A DNA stretch of 64,000 bases from Bacteroidota bacterium (GCA_030706635.1 JAUZOD010000010.1:37208-101207); one strand, 5' to 3'; counted from the stretch's first letter, positions 37,231-47,577 are shown. The notes: generated by a model from the sequence alone, not told the origin. Numbers and translations: made by a program.

Positions 37231-39243
37231 CTACAAAGACGAAGCCAGCGCGACGATATTATCAACAGTGAATCCGAATTCTTTAAAAACTTCTTCTCCC
37301 GGCGCCGATTCTCCGAAGCGCCGGATGCCCAAAATCTTCCCGTCTTCCGTAACATATTTAAGCCAACCCTGGGGAGAACCGGCCTCTACGGAAAGTCTTT
37401 TCCTGACGGCTTTGGGCAGAACAGATTCTTTATAGGCGGCATCCTGTTTTTCAAATAGTTCCCAGGATGGCATGCTGAGAACCCTGGCGAAAATGGATTT
37501 TTGTTTCAGCGCATCCTGGGCTTTGAGCAGCAGGCTCACTTCCGACCCGGTTCCGATGAGTATAATTTGCGGTGGTTCTGCAGATTCAGATAAAATGTAC
37601 GCACCCTTTTCAAGGCCGGATGCCTTCGCATATTTTTCCTGATCGATCACGGGAATAGCCTGTCGGGTCAGGACAATGGCAACGGGTCCGTCCTGATGCT
37701 CCAAAGCCACACGCCAGGCATGCGCCGTTTCGTTGGCATCTGCAGGGCGAATGACGGTCATATTGGGTATGGCTCTTAAAGAAACCAATTGTTCTATGGG
37801 CTGATGAGTGGTTCCGTCCTCGCCCAGCCCTATGCTATCGTGCGTATATACAAAAATGGGTCTGATCTTGCTGATGGCGGCCAGCCGGATAGCCGGACGC
37901 ATGTAATCGGAAAAGATCAAAAATGTGGCACCATAAGGAATAAACCCCTTAGTGAGGGCCATACCGTTCAAAATCCCGCCCATGGCATGTTCCCGGATAC
38001 CGAAATGAAAATTCCGGCCATCTCTGTGTTCAGGGGAGAAAGAGGGATACTTGTCAAGGATCGTGTCAGTAGAAGGCGAGAGATCTGCCGAACCGCCGAT
38101 CAGAAAAGGTAATTTATCGGCAATGGCATTCAGCACTTTCCCGGAGGCTTTCCGGGTGGCAATTTTATCTGATCCTTTAAACACCGGAAGTAATTCTTTC
38201 CATCCGGAAGGCAGTTTACCGCTATTAATGGTCACCCATTCGTTTGCGCTCTCCGGATATTTTTCCTTGTACTGTTTAAAAAGATTATTCCATTGTTGCT
38301 CTTTTTCAATGCCCTTCTTTCCGGCTTCCCGGTAAAAAGAAAGCACTTTATCCGGTATTACAAAAAACTGTTCCGGGTCAAAACCAAGAAATTGCTTTAC
38401 CAGTTTCACTTCATCAGCTCCCAGGGGTGAGCCATGGGCCGCTGCAGTATCTTCTTTATTCGGACTCCCATATCCGATATGGGTTCTGATCCGGATGAGG
38501 GAAGGTCGTTTTGTTTCCTCTTTCGCTTTTTTCAACGCTTCGGTAATCGCTTCCACATCATTCCCATCGGGCAGCTCCTGAACGTGCCAGTGATAGGCAA
38601 GATACCTTCCCGCAACATCCTCGTTAAAGGTAATCGAGGTGTCGCCTTCAATCGTGATGTGATTATCATCATATATATAAATCAGTTTGCCGAGCTGCAG
38701 GTTTCCGGCAATGGACGCCGCTTCTGAAGTGATCCCCTCCATCATGTCCCCGTCGCTGCAAATAGCATAAATATTATAATCAAACAAATCGAAGCCCGGT
38801 TTATTATAACGCGCGGCAAGATATTGCTGGGCAATGGCCATTCCTACCCCGTTGGCAAAACCCTGACCGAGCGGACCGGTGGTGGCCTCAATGCCTGCGA
38901 GCAATCCGAATTCCGGATGACCCGCCGTTTTGCTATGTAGTTGCCGAAATTTTTTAATATCGTTCAACGTGATATCGTATCCGGTCAGGTGCAAATAACT
39001 GTATTGTAACATACAGGCATGACCCGCCGATAAAACAAAACGATCCCGATTCGCCCAGTTCGGATCCTGGGGATTGTAATTCATCAGCTTTGACCACAGC
39101 ACATGACCAACCGGCGCGAGTGCCATCGGTGTTCCGGGATGGCCTGAATTGGCCTGTTGAACAGCATCCGCCGATAAAACCCTGACCGTATTGATACAAA
39201 GTTGTTCGATGCCGGCGGTGGTTTGCTCAGTTACTTCTATCAT
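37231..39243 (-). CDS. tkt: Transketolase
   Basis: A thiamine diphosphate enzyme of the pentose phosphate pathway that moves two-carbon ketol units between sugar phosphates. The 670-residue chain is full length. Motifs in order: NSGHPGTPM (substrate-binding His region), ATTGPLGQGF, the cofactor motif SDGDMMEG followed by DDNHITIEG, and FGIREHAMGG with the catalytic glutamate. The start MIEVTEQTTAG has no competing upstream ATG. It is upstream of the AI-2E-family transporter gene with a 22 bp gap. No other pentose phosphate gene is nearby. Confidence 0.97.
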   Translation of the reverse strand: MIEVTEQTTAGIEQLCINTVRVLSADAVQQANSGHPGTPMALAPVGHVLWSKLMNYNPQDPNWANRDRFVLSAGHACMLQYSYLHLTGYDITLNDIKKFRQLHSKTAGHPEFGLLAGIEATTGPLGQGFANGVGMAIAQQYLAARYNKPGFDLFDYNIYAICSDGDMMEGITSEAASIAGNLQLGKLIYIYDDNHITIEGDTSITFNEDVAGRYLAYHWHVQELPDGNDVEAITEALKKAKEETKRPSLIRIRTHIGYGSPNKEDTAAAHGSPLGADEVKLVKQFLGFDPEQFFVIPDKVLSFYREAGKKGIEKEQQWNNLFKQYKEKYPESANEWVTINSGKLPSGWKELLPVFKGSDKIATRKASGKVLNAIADKLPFLIGGSADLSPSTDTILDKYPSFSPEHRDGRNFHFGIREHAMGGILNGMALTKGFIPYGATFLIFSDYMRPAIRLAAISKIRPIFVYTHDSIGLGEDGTTHQPIEQLVSLRAIPNMTVIRPADANETAHAWRVALEHQDGPVAIVLTRQAIPVIDQEKYAKASGLEKGAYILSESAEPPQIILIGTGSEVSLLLKAQDALKQKSIFARVLSMPSWELFEKQDAAYKESVLPKAVRKRLSVEAGSPQGWLKYVTEDGKILGIRRFGESAPGEEVFKEFGFTVDNIVALASSL

Positions 39244-39450
39244 GATACCTTATTTTTTTTATGTTTAAACCTCATAAACCATTCCAGTGGGTACGAGCAA
39301 TTTTTTCCTCAATCTTTTCGGTGGATGGTACTTGGTTTATGGAAGATGGATGCCATCCGCCTTCATTCCTCTTTTTCCTTCGCTAACCTTCACCTTATAC
39401 GACGTGAGCCTGAAAGGTTCCGCTCCGTTTGATAAAGATACTTTATTGTC

Positions 39451-39471
39451 GTCCATTGTCCACTGTCCATT
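39451..39471. repeat. Heptamer tandem repeat (GTCCATT type)
   Basis: Three adjacent heptamers read GTCCATT, GTCCACT, GTCCATT. The last base pair overlaps the stop codon of the outer-membrane protein gene at 39470. It lies in the 226 bp gap (39244-39469) after that gene and before transketolase, which otherwise shows no gene. No inverted partner arm was found nearby. Confidence 0.6.
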
Positions 39472-41428
39472 ATCTGAAGGCAATCGGTGCCGGCGCCTGC
39501 AAGGCAAAAATGTTGAAATTGAATGTGGTAGTGGAAGTGATCTGAACAAAGAGGCTTCTGGGACCGTTGGATGCCTGGGGACCGTGATCCACCAGCGGCT
39601 GGTAGCTGGCAGAAATCTGCAGGGTGTTGAACGACAAATTCTCATTGCGTATCTGACAGCCGATTGTGTATCCGGAGTAAAAAGGGCTTCTCAATATGGA
39701 TTCGGTTTCTTTCGCGAGCAGCGAAGCCTGGATCTGAACGTAAAAATTAAATTTAAACCCATACACATTCAACGGACTATAGTAATTGGTTTGAGCACTC
39801 AGGTTCAGCCGCTGATAATTATTGAACAGGGTATAACGATAACCCAGCAACCCTTGCTCTCTGTTTATATTGACCGGTTTGTACAATACCGGGTTAAAAC
39901 AAATAAGATAATCAGCATGAAGAAATTCCCTGAGCTTGGGATCCTTTAGCCAGAAAAGGTTGCTGTAATAATCGCCCTGAATATGCAGAACGGCATCTTC
40001 CGAACGGTGATTATACCAGAAACTTCCAAAACCCACATTGGTGCTGATGAGATTTTTGCCGGCAAGCCAGTATTTCTGGCCTTCCAATGCCGTGTACGTG
40101 CGTATTCTGCCAACCCATTCATCCTGCCCAAAAGAGGCGGACGCATTATACCCCAGCGGAATATCCTCCGTTCTGCCGAACCCGAAAAAATAATTGGTTT
40201 TAAAGAATTCCTGGTGAAACAACACAAATTTGCCCAGCAGGTATTGGTGATTGTTGTAATTCGGATTCAGCCGCAGGGTGTCCTGGCTGGGCCTTACCGT
40301 AAAATCCATGGTATAACGGCGAAGTTCAACCGCAATATTGGGTTTTTGACTATTGTATCCCGTTCCTTTGAACTGATTGCGGAAATTATAACCTGCCCAC
40401 ATGTCTACAATACTGTATTGATAATTCCTGTACAGGGAATCCGGCAAATTAAAAATATTGATGGATGTGTTTTTGGACAGGGTAAGGCCGCCTGTAAGTT
40501 TTGCCCAGGAACTGTAGAGCGGTCGGTTAAGGGTAAAATAGGTGGACCTTTCATATACACCGGTATCGGTGGTGGGGCGATCGTTCAGCACACTGTATCC
40601 CAGCGCCACATCGGTAAAAGTTCCACCCAGATTATACTTGGTATATCCTATCCCTGTTCGCGATTGCGGAGAATAAGGCTCATCCCATTTAAATCCGACA
40701 TAAAGTCTTTGCGCCGCACCCAGCAGATTTGTATTGAAAATGGTGGCAGAGGCCCGGCTGGCACTTATATTTGCCAGGCTTCCACCATATTCATACAGAT
40801 CTTTCGTCACGACCACAAGATCAACAGAATCCCCTTTCTGATAACTGTTGATCACATACATACGGGCATCCTGGATAAAAGGAAGGCTACGCAGATAACG
40901 TTCATTGTCTACCATCTTGTATGCGTTGATGGTATCCCCTTCTTTAAAAAAAAGCGCCTGTCGGAGAGCCCAGGTGCGGGTATTATAGTGGAGACGATTG
41001 GCAAAACGGATCAATTTGTTCGAAGCTACCATGGTATCTTCAATCTGGGTGCCGAACACCTTTAACTGATTGAAATAAATATAACGGATGTGCTTTCCGC
41101 CATATGCGCTGAAGGTATTTTGCCTGTTCTTCCAGATCACACTGTCGGCTACCGGTGGTCGTTCATTCTGCTTTGAAAGCTGGGAAAGCAGCGAATCCCG
41201 CTGCTCACGGTCTGTGATGATATTTAAATATTTCGATATCCCGTTATGGGTAGTTCTTATGGAAGATTTAGGCTCCTTCTTTGGAATGGTGTCCTGGACC
41301 ATGTTTTCAGCAACAAAAGCATGCGCCTGGACGAATGAGCCCCGGATCAGCAGACCGCAAACCAAAAAAAGGCGAAAAATTATATGCAAGGATTTTTTCA
41401 AATTTCGGAATGCTTCTCCCCGTTCCAT
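39470..41428 (-). CDS. Outer-membrane beta-barrel protein with POTRA-like N-terminus
   Basis: A 652-residue exported protein of unclassified type. A signal segment at the N-terminus (about 13-38, LHIIFRLFLVCGLLIRGSFV) is followed by a conserved-looking region (about 95-215) that reads as two POTRA-like folds: HIRYIYFNQLKVFGTQIED, then a turn to FKEGDTINAYKMVDNERYLRSLPFIQDARMYV in Omp85-like style. About 200-640 is rich in alternating aromatic/polar strands (YNLGGTFTDVALGYS, YYSPLNVYGFKFNFYVQ) as in barrels. It ends QAPAPIAFR, not in the usual phenylalanine. It might be an Omp85 relative in an outer-membrane assembly role; I could not name a family with certainty. It is divergent from the subtilase gene. 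Confidence 0.7.
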   Translation of the reverse strand: MERGEAFRNLKKSLHIIFRLFLVCGLLIRGSFVQAHAFVAENMVQDTIPKKEPKSSIRTTHNGISKYLNIITDREQRDSLLSQLSKQNERPPVADSVIWKNRQNTFSAYGGKHIRYIYFNQLKVFGTQIEDTMVASNKLIRFANRLHYNTRTWALRQALFFKEGDTINAYKMVDNERYLRSLPFIQDARMYVINSYQKGDSVDLVVVTKDLYEYGGSLANISASRASATIFNTNLLGAAQRLYVGFKWDEPYSPQSRTGIGYTKYNLGGTFTDVALGYSVLNDRPTTDTGVYERSTYFTLNRPLYSSWAKLTGGLTLSKNTSINIFNLPDSLYRNYQYSIVDMWAGYNFRNQFKGTGYNSQKPNIAVELRRYTMDFTVRPSQDTLRLNPNYNNHQYLLGKFVLFHQEFFKTNYFFGFGRTEDIPLGYNASASFGQDEWVGRIRTYTALEGQKYWLAGKNLISTNVGFGSFWYNHRSEDAVLHIQGDYYSNLFWLKDPKLREFLHADYLICFNPVLYKPVNINREQGLLGYRYTLFNNYQRLNLSAQTNYYSPLNVYGFKFNFYVQIQASLLAKETESILRSPFYSGYTIGCQIRNENLSFNTLQISASYQPLVDHGPQASNGPRSLFVQITSTTTFNFNIFALQAPAPIAFR

Positions 41429-41672
41429 GAAACGCGAATCTGTGCGGTGTTCAACTGGTTGGCTTACAGTCGCAAACCGGCTAAAAACCTTTCCGAAGTA
41501 AATGGAAATCCCGCTATTCCCAAAATAATTCAGTCCGATGACGCTACCCGGCTATCCTTCAGAATTTTAGCATAAAATAATCGTGCCTTCCCGGCGTTTA
41601 AACTCCGGTAATCACCGTCTTCCTTACGGCGCTCCCGGGCGCAGACTGAAGCCGACCAAAACCCACTTCCTC

Positions 41673-44600
41673 ATGAACCGCATTTACCCGGGATTTCTAT
41701 TGGCTCTTTTCAGCAGTGTTTCACTATGCATTTCCGCTCAGCGCCCAATGCAATTTCCGGTCTTTAAAAATGGTTCTTTTTCGTCCGGATCCGGAATCCT
41801 TCATCATAAATTAAATCATCCCGGCTGGCAGTCTGTCCGGTTCGGTAAAAGATATTTTCTGCTGGTTCATTTCGACCATATACCCAATGCGTCGGAAAGA
41901 TCGGATCTTGCGTCCCGGGGATTTCAACTGGATCAATATGTTTCCAATAATAACTGGCTCGCGCTTTGGAACGACGGCAACACGAAGAAAAATCTGGAAC
42001 GCAGCGCCATCTCCGAGATATATGCCATTCCACCGGAAGTGAAAATCAGTCAGAAATTAAAAACAAATTCTCCGCAGTTACAAACACCCGAAGATCTCAT
42101 TGCCGTCAGTTGCTTTGGCGGCATAGATGCCACCACAATAAAACAGGAATTGCAAAATGCCGGCGCAGAAATTATCAACACAAAAATCAAACCGGCTCAT
42201 ATCATTTTTATCAAAGCCGGCATGAGCGTCCTCGAAAAAATCGCTCAACTCCCCTTCATTGCGTCCATTGATCCCCAACGCATCAAAGACGTTCCCCTGA
42301 ATTATAATAACCGCGCCACGCATGGCGTGCAGGCACTCGCCGCAACGCTGGGCAGAAATCTCATGGGGAAGGGCGTAACCGTAGGCATAGGAGACGATGG
42401 TGAACCTTCTTCTCATATAGATTTTTCGGGCCGGCTGATCATGCGGACCGATGAGCCTTCCTGGGATGTACATGGCGTACATACCAGCGGCACCCTCGCA
42501 GGAGGTGGAATACTGAACCCGATGTATGCGGGTATGGCTCCAAGGGCAAGGCTGGTGACCAACGATTTCACCAATATCCTGATCAATGCCCCGGTCTATA
42601 CAGCTGATTACAACATGATCCTGACAAACAACTCCTATTTTAGTGGTCTTGCGGACTGCCCCGGAGAAGGTGACTATGATGCGTTGAGCAACTTTGTGGA
42701 TTCCCAGTTGATCGCCTTTCCAAAACTCCTGCATGTATTTGCTGCAGGCAACGACGGGCCTCTGACCTGTTCACCTTATCCCCTCGCGTTTGCTACGATT
42801 AAATCGGGATTTCAAACCGCAAAGGATGTGATTACGGTCGGAAATCTGGACGCATCTGCATACACCATCTTTTACGGATCGAGCCGCGGACCCGTAAATG
42901 ATGGCAGGATTAAGCCCGAATTGGTTGCGGGCGGCACAAACATCGTTTCAACCTTTCCGAACAACGCCTACTCATCAGCATCCGGAACCAGTATGGCTTC
43001 CCCGACCGTCACCGGAATTTTAGCATTGGTTTATCAAAGATACCGTCAGCTGCATGGCGGAGCAGATCCGGATGCTGCGCTGATCAAGGCCCTGGTCTGT
43101 AATAGTGCCGACGATCTGGGCAATCCGGGGCCGGATTTCACCTACGGATTCGGGATGATCAATGCCAGAACCACAGTAGAAGCGTTGGAACAAAATCATT
43201 ATTTCGGTGGATCCATCAGTCAGGGGAACAACGCGTCGTTTACCATTCCCTCCCTCCCATCGGGAGCTCATCAGCTGAAACTCATGCTGTACTGGCCCGA
43301 TCCCGCCGCCCTTCCCTTTGCCGCCACCACGCTGGTCAACGACCTGGATCTCACGGTGACGGATCCGTCCGGAACAACCCACCTGCCCTTGATTCTGGAT
43401 CCCTCCGCAGCAAATGTGTCGAACAACGCTGCTGAAGGTGCAGACCATACCAACAATATCGAACAGGTTGTGATCAACAATCCGCCCGCCGGAACTTATA
43501 CCATAGCAGTAAAAGGAACTTCCATTCCACGCGGACCGCAACCTTTTTACATTTCCTATGAGATCCTGCAACCTTCCGTGACGGTTGAATATCCCTTTGG
43601 AACCGAGACCTGGGTTCCGGGAGCGTCGGAAAATATCCGCTGGAGCGCCTATGGCGGTGAGCCCAATTCCTTTACCCTGGAGTTTTCTTCCGATGGCGGA
43701 TCTACATGGACACTGATCAGCAATTCGATTCCCTCTACGGCAAGGTCGTTCAGTTGGATCGTCCCGAACTTGGTAACCCGGAATGCGCTCATCCGAGTCA
43801 CCCGGAATTCTGCCGGCTATTCCGATACCAGTGATTACCCTTTTACCATTCTCGGGCAGCCCCTGCTCGCCGTGAGCAATCCCTGCCCTGGCTATGCGCA
43901 CCTGCTCTGGAATATTGTTCCCGGCGCAACAGGATACGATATTATGAAGTTATCCGCCGATACCATGCAGGTGATCGGGAGTACAACGGATACCACGTAT
44001 CTGATTACTCCCCTGAATAAAGACAGCAGTTACTGGTTCAGCGTGCGGGCTACTGTGGCCGGAACGGCCGGAAGACGGGCCGTAGCGGGCAATGTGGTTC
44101 CTAACGGTGGTCCCTGTGCGCTCACGGGTCTAGACAACGATCTTGTTTTAGATGCACTGCAAACACCGGTCACCGGCAGAATGTTCAGCTCAACCCAGCT
44201 TGGCATTACGCGAATAAAGGTCGCCGTTAGGAATGCAGGATCTGTGCCTGCCACTTCCATGACTTTCTCATATCAGGTGAATGGCGGCCCGGTAGTCAGT
44301 GAGGTTTTCGCCGGTTCGGTACCGGGCCATACCACGGTTTCTTACATCTTTTCAGCAGCCGGCAGCTATGACTTTTCAGCGCCCGGAACCTACAATATTA
44401 AAACCTGGGTGAGTTACGCCGCCGATCCCACAAGAAATAACGATACCCTCTGCACCATCGTCAGGCAATTAAAAAATGATCCGCTGGATCTGAGCCCCTC
44501 TTTCACCGAAGGATTCGAGTCTGCCCCGGTTCAGAGCTGGACGATGATGAAAACAGGACTGGATAGTCTGGACCGGGCCGATTTCAATAATTCAAATTCC

Positions 44601-46982
44601 CACGGGCGAATGAATAGTTTCTTCAACAGCGGATTCGCCCGCACGGGCAACCGCAGCATAACCCTTGATGTGATCAATTCAGCATCAGTAGCCGCGGACT
44701 CTCTCATTACCACGTTCAATTTATCCAATTATACGGCGACGGATCAGATCTGGCTGGACCTGTATTTTAAAAAGCAATCCGTTATGCCTGGCTATCCGGG
44801 CAATAAAATCTGGATCCGAGGAAATGACCAGGCCACCTGGATACCGGTAAGGGACCTCACCGATCCGTCGGACCTCCCCGGAGCCTATATTCACCTGAAT
44901 GTGGATGTTTCGGGAGTCCTGGCCAAGGCGAGTCCGGCACAAACCGTGAGCAGCAGCTTTCAGGTGCGCTGCGGTGCGGAAGGCAGCACACCTGCTGCGT
45001 CTCCGGTTGCCGGGGGACTGCCGGGCGGAGGCATCAGTTTCGATGATTTTATGATCAGTAAGTCCACAAACGATGCCGGCATGGTTGCGCTCGTTCAGCC
45101 GGCATTAAAAAATATATGTGCTTTATCCGATGCAGAAAAAGTTTCCGTCATCGTTAAAAACTATGGAACGGATTCCCTGCTGCTGGTACCGGTAAGTTTT
45201 TCCGTGAATGCCGATACCGTCACGGAAAATATTCCTTTCATCGCACCAAAAGACAGCGTACTGTATACTTTTTCCAAAACCGTGGACATGTCGGCCTTCC
45301 AGGCTTACCACCTGAAAACCTGGGTAAGTTATCCGCCGGATAACTACCACTACAATGACAGTTCTGCAGACTATCTTGTGCAAACCACTCCGCTGATTAA
45401 CGAATATCCATACCTCGAAGGTTTCGAAAACAACAATGGCTACTGGTACACCCAGGGATTAAACGACAACTGGCAATGGGGCAAACCGCAGAAGACCATC
45501 ATTCATAAGGCTGCTAACGGTTCCAAAGCCTGGGTCACCAATCTCACGGGTAATTATAATGATAACGAATATGCGTATTTGTATTCTCCCTGTTTTGACC
45601 TGAGTTCGCTGACGCAGCCCGTGTTGTCTTTCAGCCATATTTTCAAAACGGAAGACGACTGTGATTGTGATTTTCACTGGGTGGAATACAGCGTGGATGA
45701 TTCGGTCTGGAATATACTCGGAAATACGGCTGCCGGTGTAAACTGGTACGATAAAACGGTCCCCCTGGCCTGGCAGAAGTCAGATCCGAAATGGCATGTA
45801 TCAAGTTTTGATATCCCGGTCAAAGCAACAAAGGTCCGTTTTCGGATTGCGATGTATTCCGATCCGGGAACCAATGACGAAGGGGTCGGCATTGACGACG
45901 TGCATATATTCGATAAAGCCCCGGTATTTAGCGACAGTTTATCGGTCTCGCTCTCCCAACCGGTCAGCGGTACAGGTTGGACGGATTTTGAACGGAACGG
46001 CAAAAAGATCCTGTCCATAAATCCAAATGGACAAGATCTGGGAAATGTTGCCCTTACCCTCTTTATTGATTCTGGAGCGATCCGCGATACGGCAGGGCAA
46101 TATTATGCGGGCAGAAACTGGGTAGTGCGACCCGAAACCCAGCCCAATGCTAATGTATCCGTACGCTATTATTTCACCGATTCCGAAATGAACCAGCTGA
46201 TCGCCGACACCAGTTGTGCAGTCTGCACAAACCAGGAGGATGCCTACGAATCAGGCATTACCCAATACAGCAGCTCAATGATTTCAGAAGAAGACAGCAC
46301 ATTGCATAATAACCTCACAGGCAACTATATATTCCATAAACCTCAACAGGAAGTTCAGGTTATTCCTTACGATAACGGGTACTATGCCGAAACACAGGTT
46401 AGCGGCTTTTCAGAATTCTGGATAAATGGAGGCGGCCTGAAACAGGATCATCCGTTAGCGGCGTGGCTGGCCAATTTTGCAGCAACCCGGAAGAACAGCA
46501 CCGGCTTGTTATCCTGGACCACCTGGCAGGAAAACGGAACTTCCCGTTTTGTTATTGAGAAGAGCGGGGATAGCATTGCTTTTGCTGCGATTGGTTCCGT
46601 TTCCGCCCATCCCCACCCTGATTCCACCGCTGACTACACGTTTACTGATCCACAGTTATACGGAGGTCATAATTATTACCGGCTTAAACTGATATTTCAG
46701 AATGGGGATAGTCTGTATTCACCCGTCAGGCAGATCTTTTACGATCCCGGCCAGGCTGAGATCCAGGTATTTCCCAACCCGACCACGGGCCAGGTCACTA
46801 TAAATACCTCGTCTGAGTGTCGTGATATTCAGATCTTTGATGCTTCAGGGCGACAGGTTTACCGGAAAACGACCAATGGCTTTCAGCAAACGATTTCCCT
46901 GATAACACTTTCCCGGGGTATATACCTCATGCAACTGACAACAGACAAAGGCCGGAAAGTGCTGAAAATAGAAAAAAGATAG
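41673..46982 (+). CDS. Secreted S8 subtilisin-like protease with T9SS sorting domain
   Basis: A 1769-residue exported protease. The start is ATG 41673, giving a clean signal peptide (MNRIYPGFLLALFSSVSLCI, then SAQ); the longer GTG frame from 41583 adds 30 unlikely residues. A propeptide-like region precedes the subtilase domain with catalytic D241 in VGIGDDGE, H267 in WDVHGVHTSG and S440 in SGTSMASP. A PatB-like or P-type beta-sandwich region follows (SYEILQPSV), then fibronectin-like, CARDB-like and MAM/jelly-roll-like modules (about 640-1480). The chain ends with a type A T9SS domain (EIQVFPNPTTGQVTIN near the last 80 residues; RGIYLMQL). It should be secreted across the outer membrane and attached to the surface or released. 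The substrate is unknown. Confidence 0.95.
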   Translation: MNRIYPGFLLALFSSVSLCISAQRPMQFPVFKNGSFSSGSGILHHKLNHPGWQSVRFGKRYFLLVHFDHIPNASERSDLASRGFQLDQYVSNNNWLALWNDGNTKKNLERSAISEIYAIPPEVKISQKLKTNSPQLQTPEDLIAVSCFGGIDATTIKQELQNAGAEIINTKIKPAHIIFIKAGMSVLEKIAQLPFIASIDPQRIKDVPLNYNNRATHGVQALAATLGRNLMGKGVTVGIGDDGEPSSHIDFSGRLIMRTDEPSWDVHGVHTSGTLAGGGILNPMYAGMAPRARLVTNDFTNILINAPVYTADYNMILTNNSYFSGLADCPGEGDYDALSNFVDSQLIAFPKLLHVFAAGNDGPLTCSPYPLAFATIKSGFQTAKDVITVGNLDASAYTIFYGSSRGPVNDGRIKPELVAGGTNIVSTFPNNAYSSASGTSMASPTVTGILALVYQRYRQLHGGADPDAALIKALVCNSADDLGNPGPDFTYGFGMINARTTVEALEQNHYFGGSISQGNNASFTIPSLPSGAHQLKLMLYWPDPAALPFAATTLVNDLDLTVTDPSGTTHLPLILDPSAANVSNNAAEGADHTNNIEQVVINNPPAGTYTIAVKGTSIPRGPQPFYISYEILQPSVTVEYPFGTETWVPGASENIRWSAYGGEPNSFTLEFSSDGGSTWTLISNSIPSTARSFSWIVPNLVTRNALIRVTRNSAGYSDTSDYPFTILGQPLLAVSNPCPGYAHLLWNIVPGATGYDIMKLSADTMQVIGSTTDTTYLITPLNKDSSYWFSVRATVAGTAGRRAVAGNVVPNGGPCALTGLDNDLVLDALQTPVTGRMFSSTQLGITRIKVAVRNAGSVPATSMTFSYQVNGGPVVSEVFAGSVPGHTTVSYIFSAAGSYDFSAPGTYNIKTWVSYAADPTRNNDTLCTIVRQLKNDPLDLSPSFTEGFESAPVQSWTMMKTGLDSLDRADFNNSNSHGRMNSFFNSGFARTGNRSITLDVINSASVAADSLITTFNLSNYTATDQIWLDLYFKKQSVMPGYPGNKIWIRGNDQATWIPVRDLTDPSDLPGAYIHLNVDVSGVLAKASPAQTVSSSFQVRCGAEGSTPAASPVAGGLPGGGISFDDFMISKSTNDAGMVALVQPALKNICALSDAEKVSVIVKNYGTDSLLLVPVSFSVNADTVTENIPFIAPKDSVLYTFSKTVDMSAFQAYHLKTWVSYPPDNYHYNDSSADYLVQTTPLINEYPYLEGFENNNGYWYTQGLNDNWQWGKPQKTIIHKAANGSKAWVTNLTGNYNDNEYAYLYSPCFDLSSLTQPVLSFSHIFKTEDDCDCDFHWVEYSVDDSVWNILGNTAAGVNWYDKTVPLAWQKSDPKWHVSSFDIPVKATKVRFRIAMYSDPGTNDEGVGIDDVHIFDKAPVFSDSLSVSLSQPVSGTGWTDFERNGKKILSINPNGQDLGNVALTLFIDSGAIRDTAGQYYAGRNWVVRPETQPNANVSVRYYFTDSEMNQLIADTSCAVCTNQEDAYESGITQYSSSMISEEDSTLHNNLTGNYIFHKPQQEVQVIPYDNGYYAETQVSGFSEFWINGGGLKQDHPLAAWLANFAATRKNSTGLLSWTTWQENGTSRFVIEKSGDSIAFAAIGSVSAHPHPDSTADYTFTDPQLYGGHNYYRLKLIFQNGDSLYSPVRQIFYDPGQAEIQVFPNPTTGQVTINTSSECRDIQIFDASGRQVYRKTTNGFQQTISLITLSRGIYLMQLTTDKGRKVLKIEKR

Positions 46983-47004
46983 GGAAAATATCCCTGAAAG
47001 GAAC

Positions 47005-47012
47005 TACCTTTG
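47005..47012 (+). promoter_or_regulatory. Candidate -7 element before the DUF177-rpmF-plsX operon
   Basis: TACCTTTG fits TAnnTTTG and lies 22 bp before the start codon at 47035, in the 52 bp gap after the protease. No TTG is seen at the matching -33 distance, so this is only half of a promoter and the call is weak. Confidence 0.33.
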
Positions 47013-47034
47013 CCGACTATTTAAAATAGAGCTG

Positions 47035-47577
47035 ATGAACGGCCGCCGAGAGTTCGAAATAGCGTTTGTAGGATTAAAACCGGGCGTTCACGAGTTTGAA
47101 TATCAGATCACAGACAGGTTCTTTGAGGCATATCAGCAGCAGGATTTTGAAAACTGCCAGGTTCAGGTCAAATTGTTCCTTGACAAGAATCAGGGCTTTA
47201 TGATGCTCCGGTTTGAGGTGGTCGGAAAAGTGGATGTGTTGTGTGACCGTTGCGGTAATCCCCTTCCTCTGGATCTCTGGGACGAGTTCAATGTACTGGT
47301 TAAACTGGTGGAAGATCCGGACACCATGAACCAGGAAGAAGAGGATCCGGACGTATATTACATATCCCGTACGGAAAGCCATATTCACCTGGCTGACTGG
47401 ATCTATGAATTTATCAACCTGAGCATTCCGTTTCAAAGGATGTGTAAGGAGGATGAGATCGGCGGTCCGAATTGTAATCCTGAAGTGCTGGCCATGTTAA
47501 AAAAACTGGATGCCGGTGGCGGAAACGACGAAAATCCCTTATGGAAAGGGCTTGAAAAGTTTCGGACACCCGAATAA
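47035..47577 (+). CDS. DUF177 (YceD) family protein
   Basis: A 180-residue protein of the YceD/DUF177 family, which in many bacteria is encoded directly before rpmF and is linked to 23S rRNA or ribosome maturation. The signature VDVLCDRCGNPLPLDLWDEFNVLVKL with a cysteine pair and a C-terminal NCNPEVLAMLKKLDAG segment is visible. It starts an operon-like run DUF177 > rpmF > plsX with gaps of 30 and 34 bp, the same gene order known in many phyla. The function remains unproven in this phylum. Confidence 0.9.
   Translation: MNGRREFEIAFVGLKPGVHEFEYQITDRFFEAYQQQDFENCQVQVKLFLDKNQGFMMLRFEVVGKVDVLCDRCGNPLPLDLWDEFNVLVKLVEDPDTMNQEEEDPDVYYISRTESHIHLADWIYEFINLSIPFQRMCKEDEIGGPNCNPEVLAMLKKLDAGGGNDENPLWKGLEKFRTPE

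Noticed and set aside
37209..37355. Longer start of the AI-2E-type transporter
   Set aside because: It overlaps the transketolase coding end by more than 100 bp; the ATG at 37208 gives a standard start.
39983..41065. A 360-codon open frame antisense to the outer-membrane protein gene
   Set aside because: It lies wholly inside the well-formed barrel gene on the other strand, shows no recognisable domain and reads like a frame shadow.
41583..41672. GTG start of the subtilase
   Set aside because: The ATG at 41673 begins a typical signal peptide; the upstream 30 residues are not like one.
43020..43901. A 293-codon open frame antisense to the subtilase gene
   Set aside because: The composition is Gly/Arg/Ile-rich as expected for a shadow of repeated beta modules, and the sense strand has an intact catalytic domain.
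46981..46996. Small palindrome after the subtilase stop (AGGGA-TCCCT)
   Set aside because: A five-base stem without a T-tract is too weak to call a terminator.
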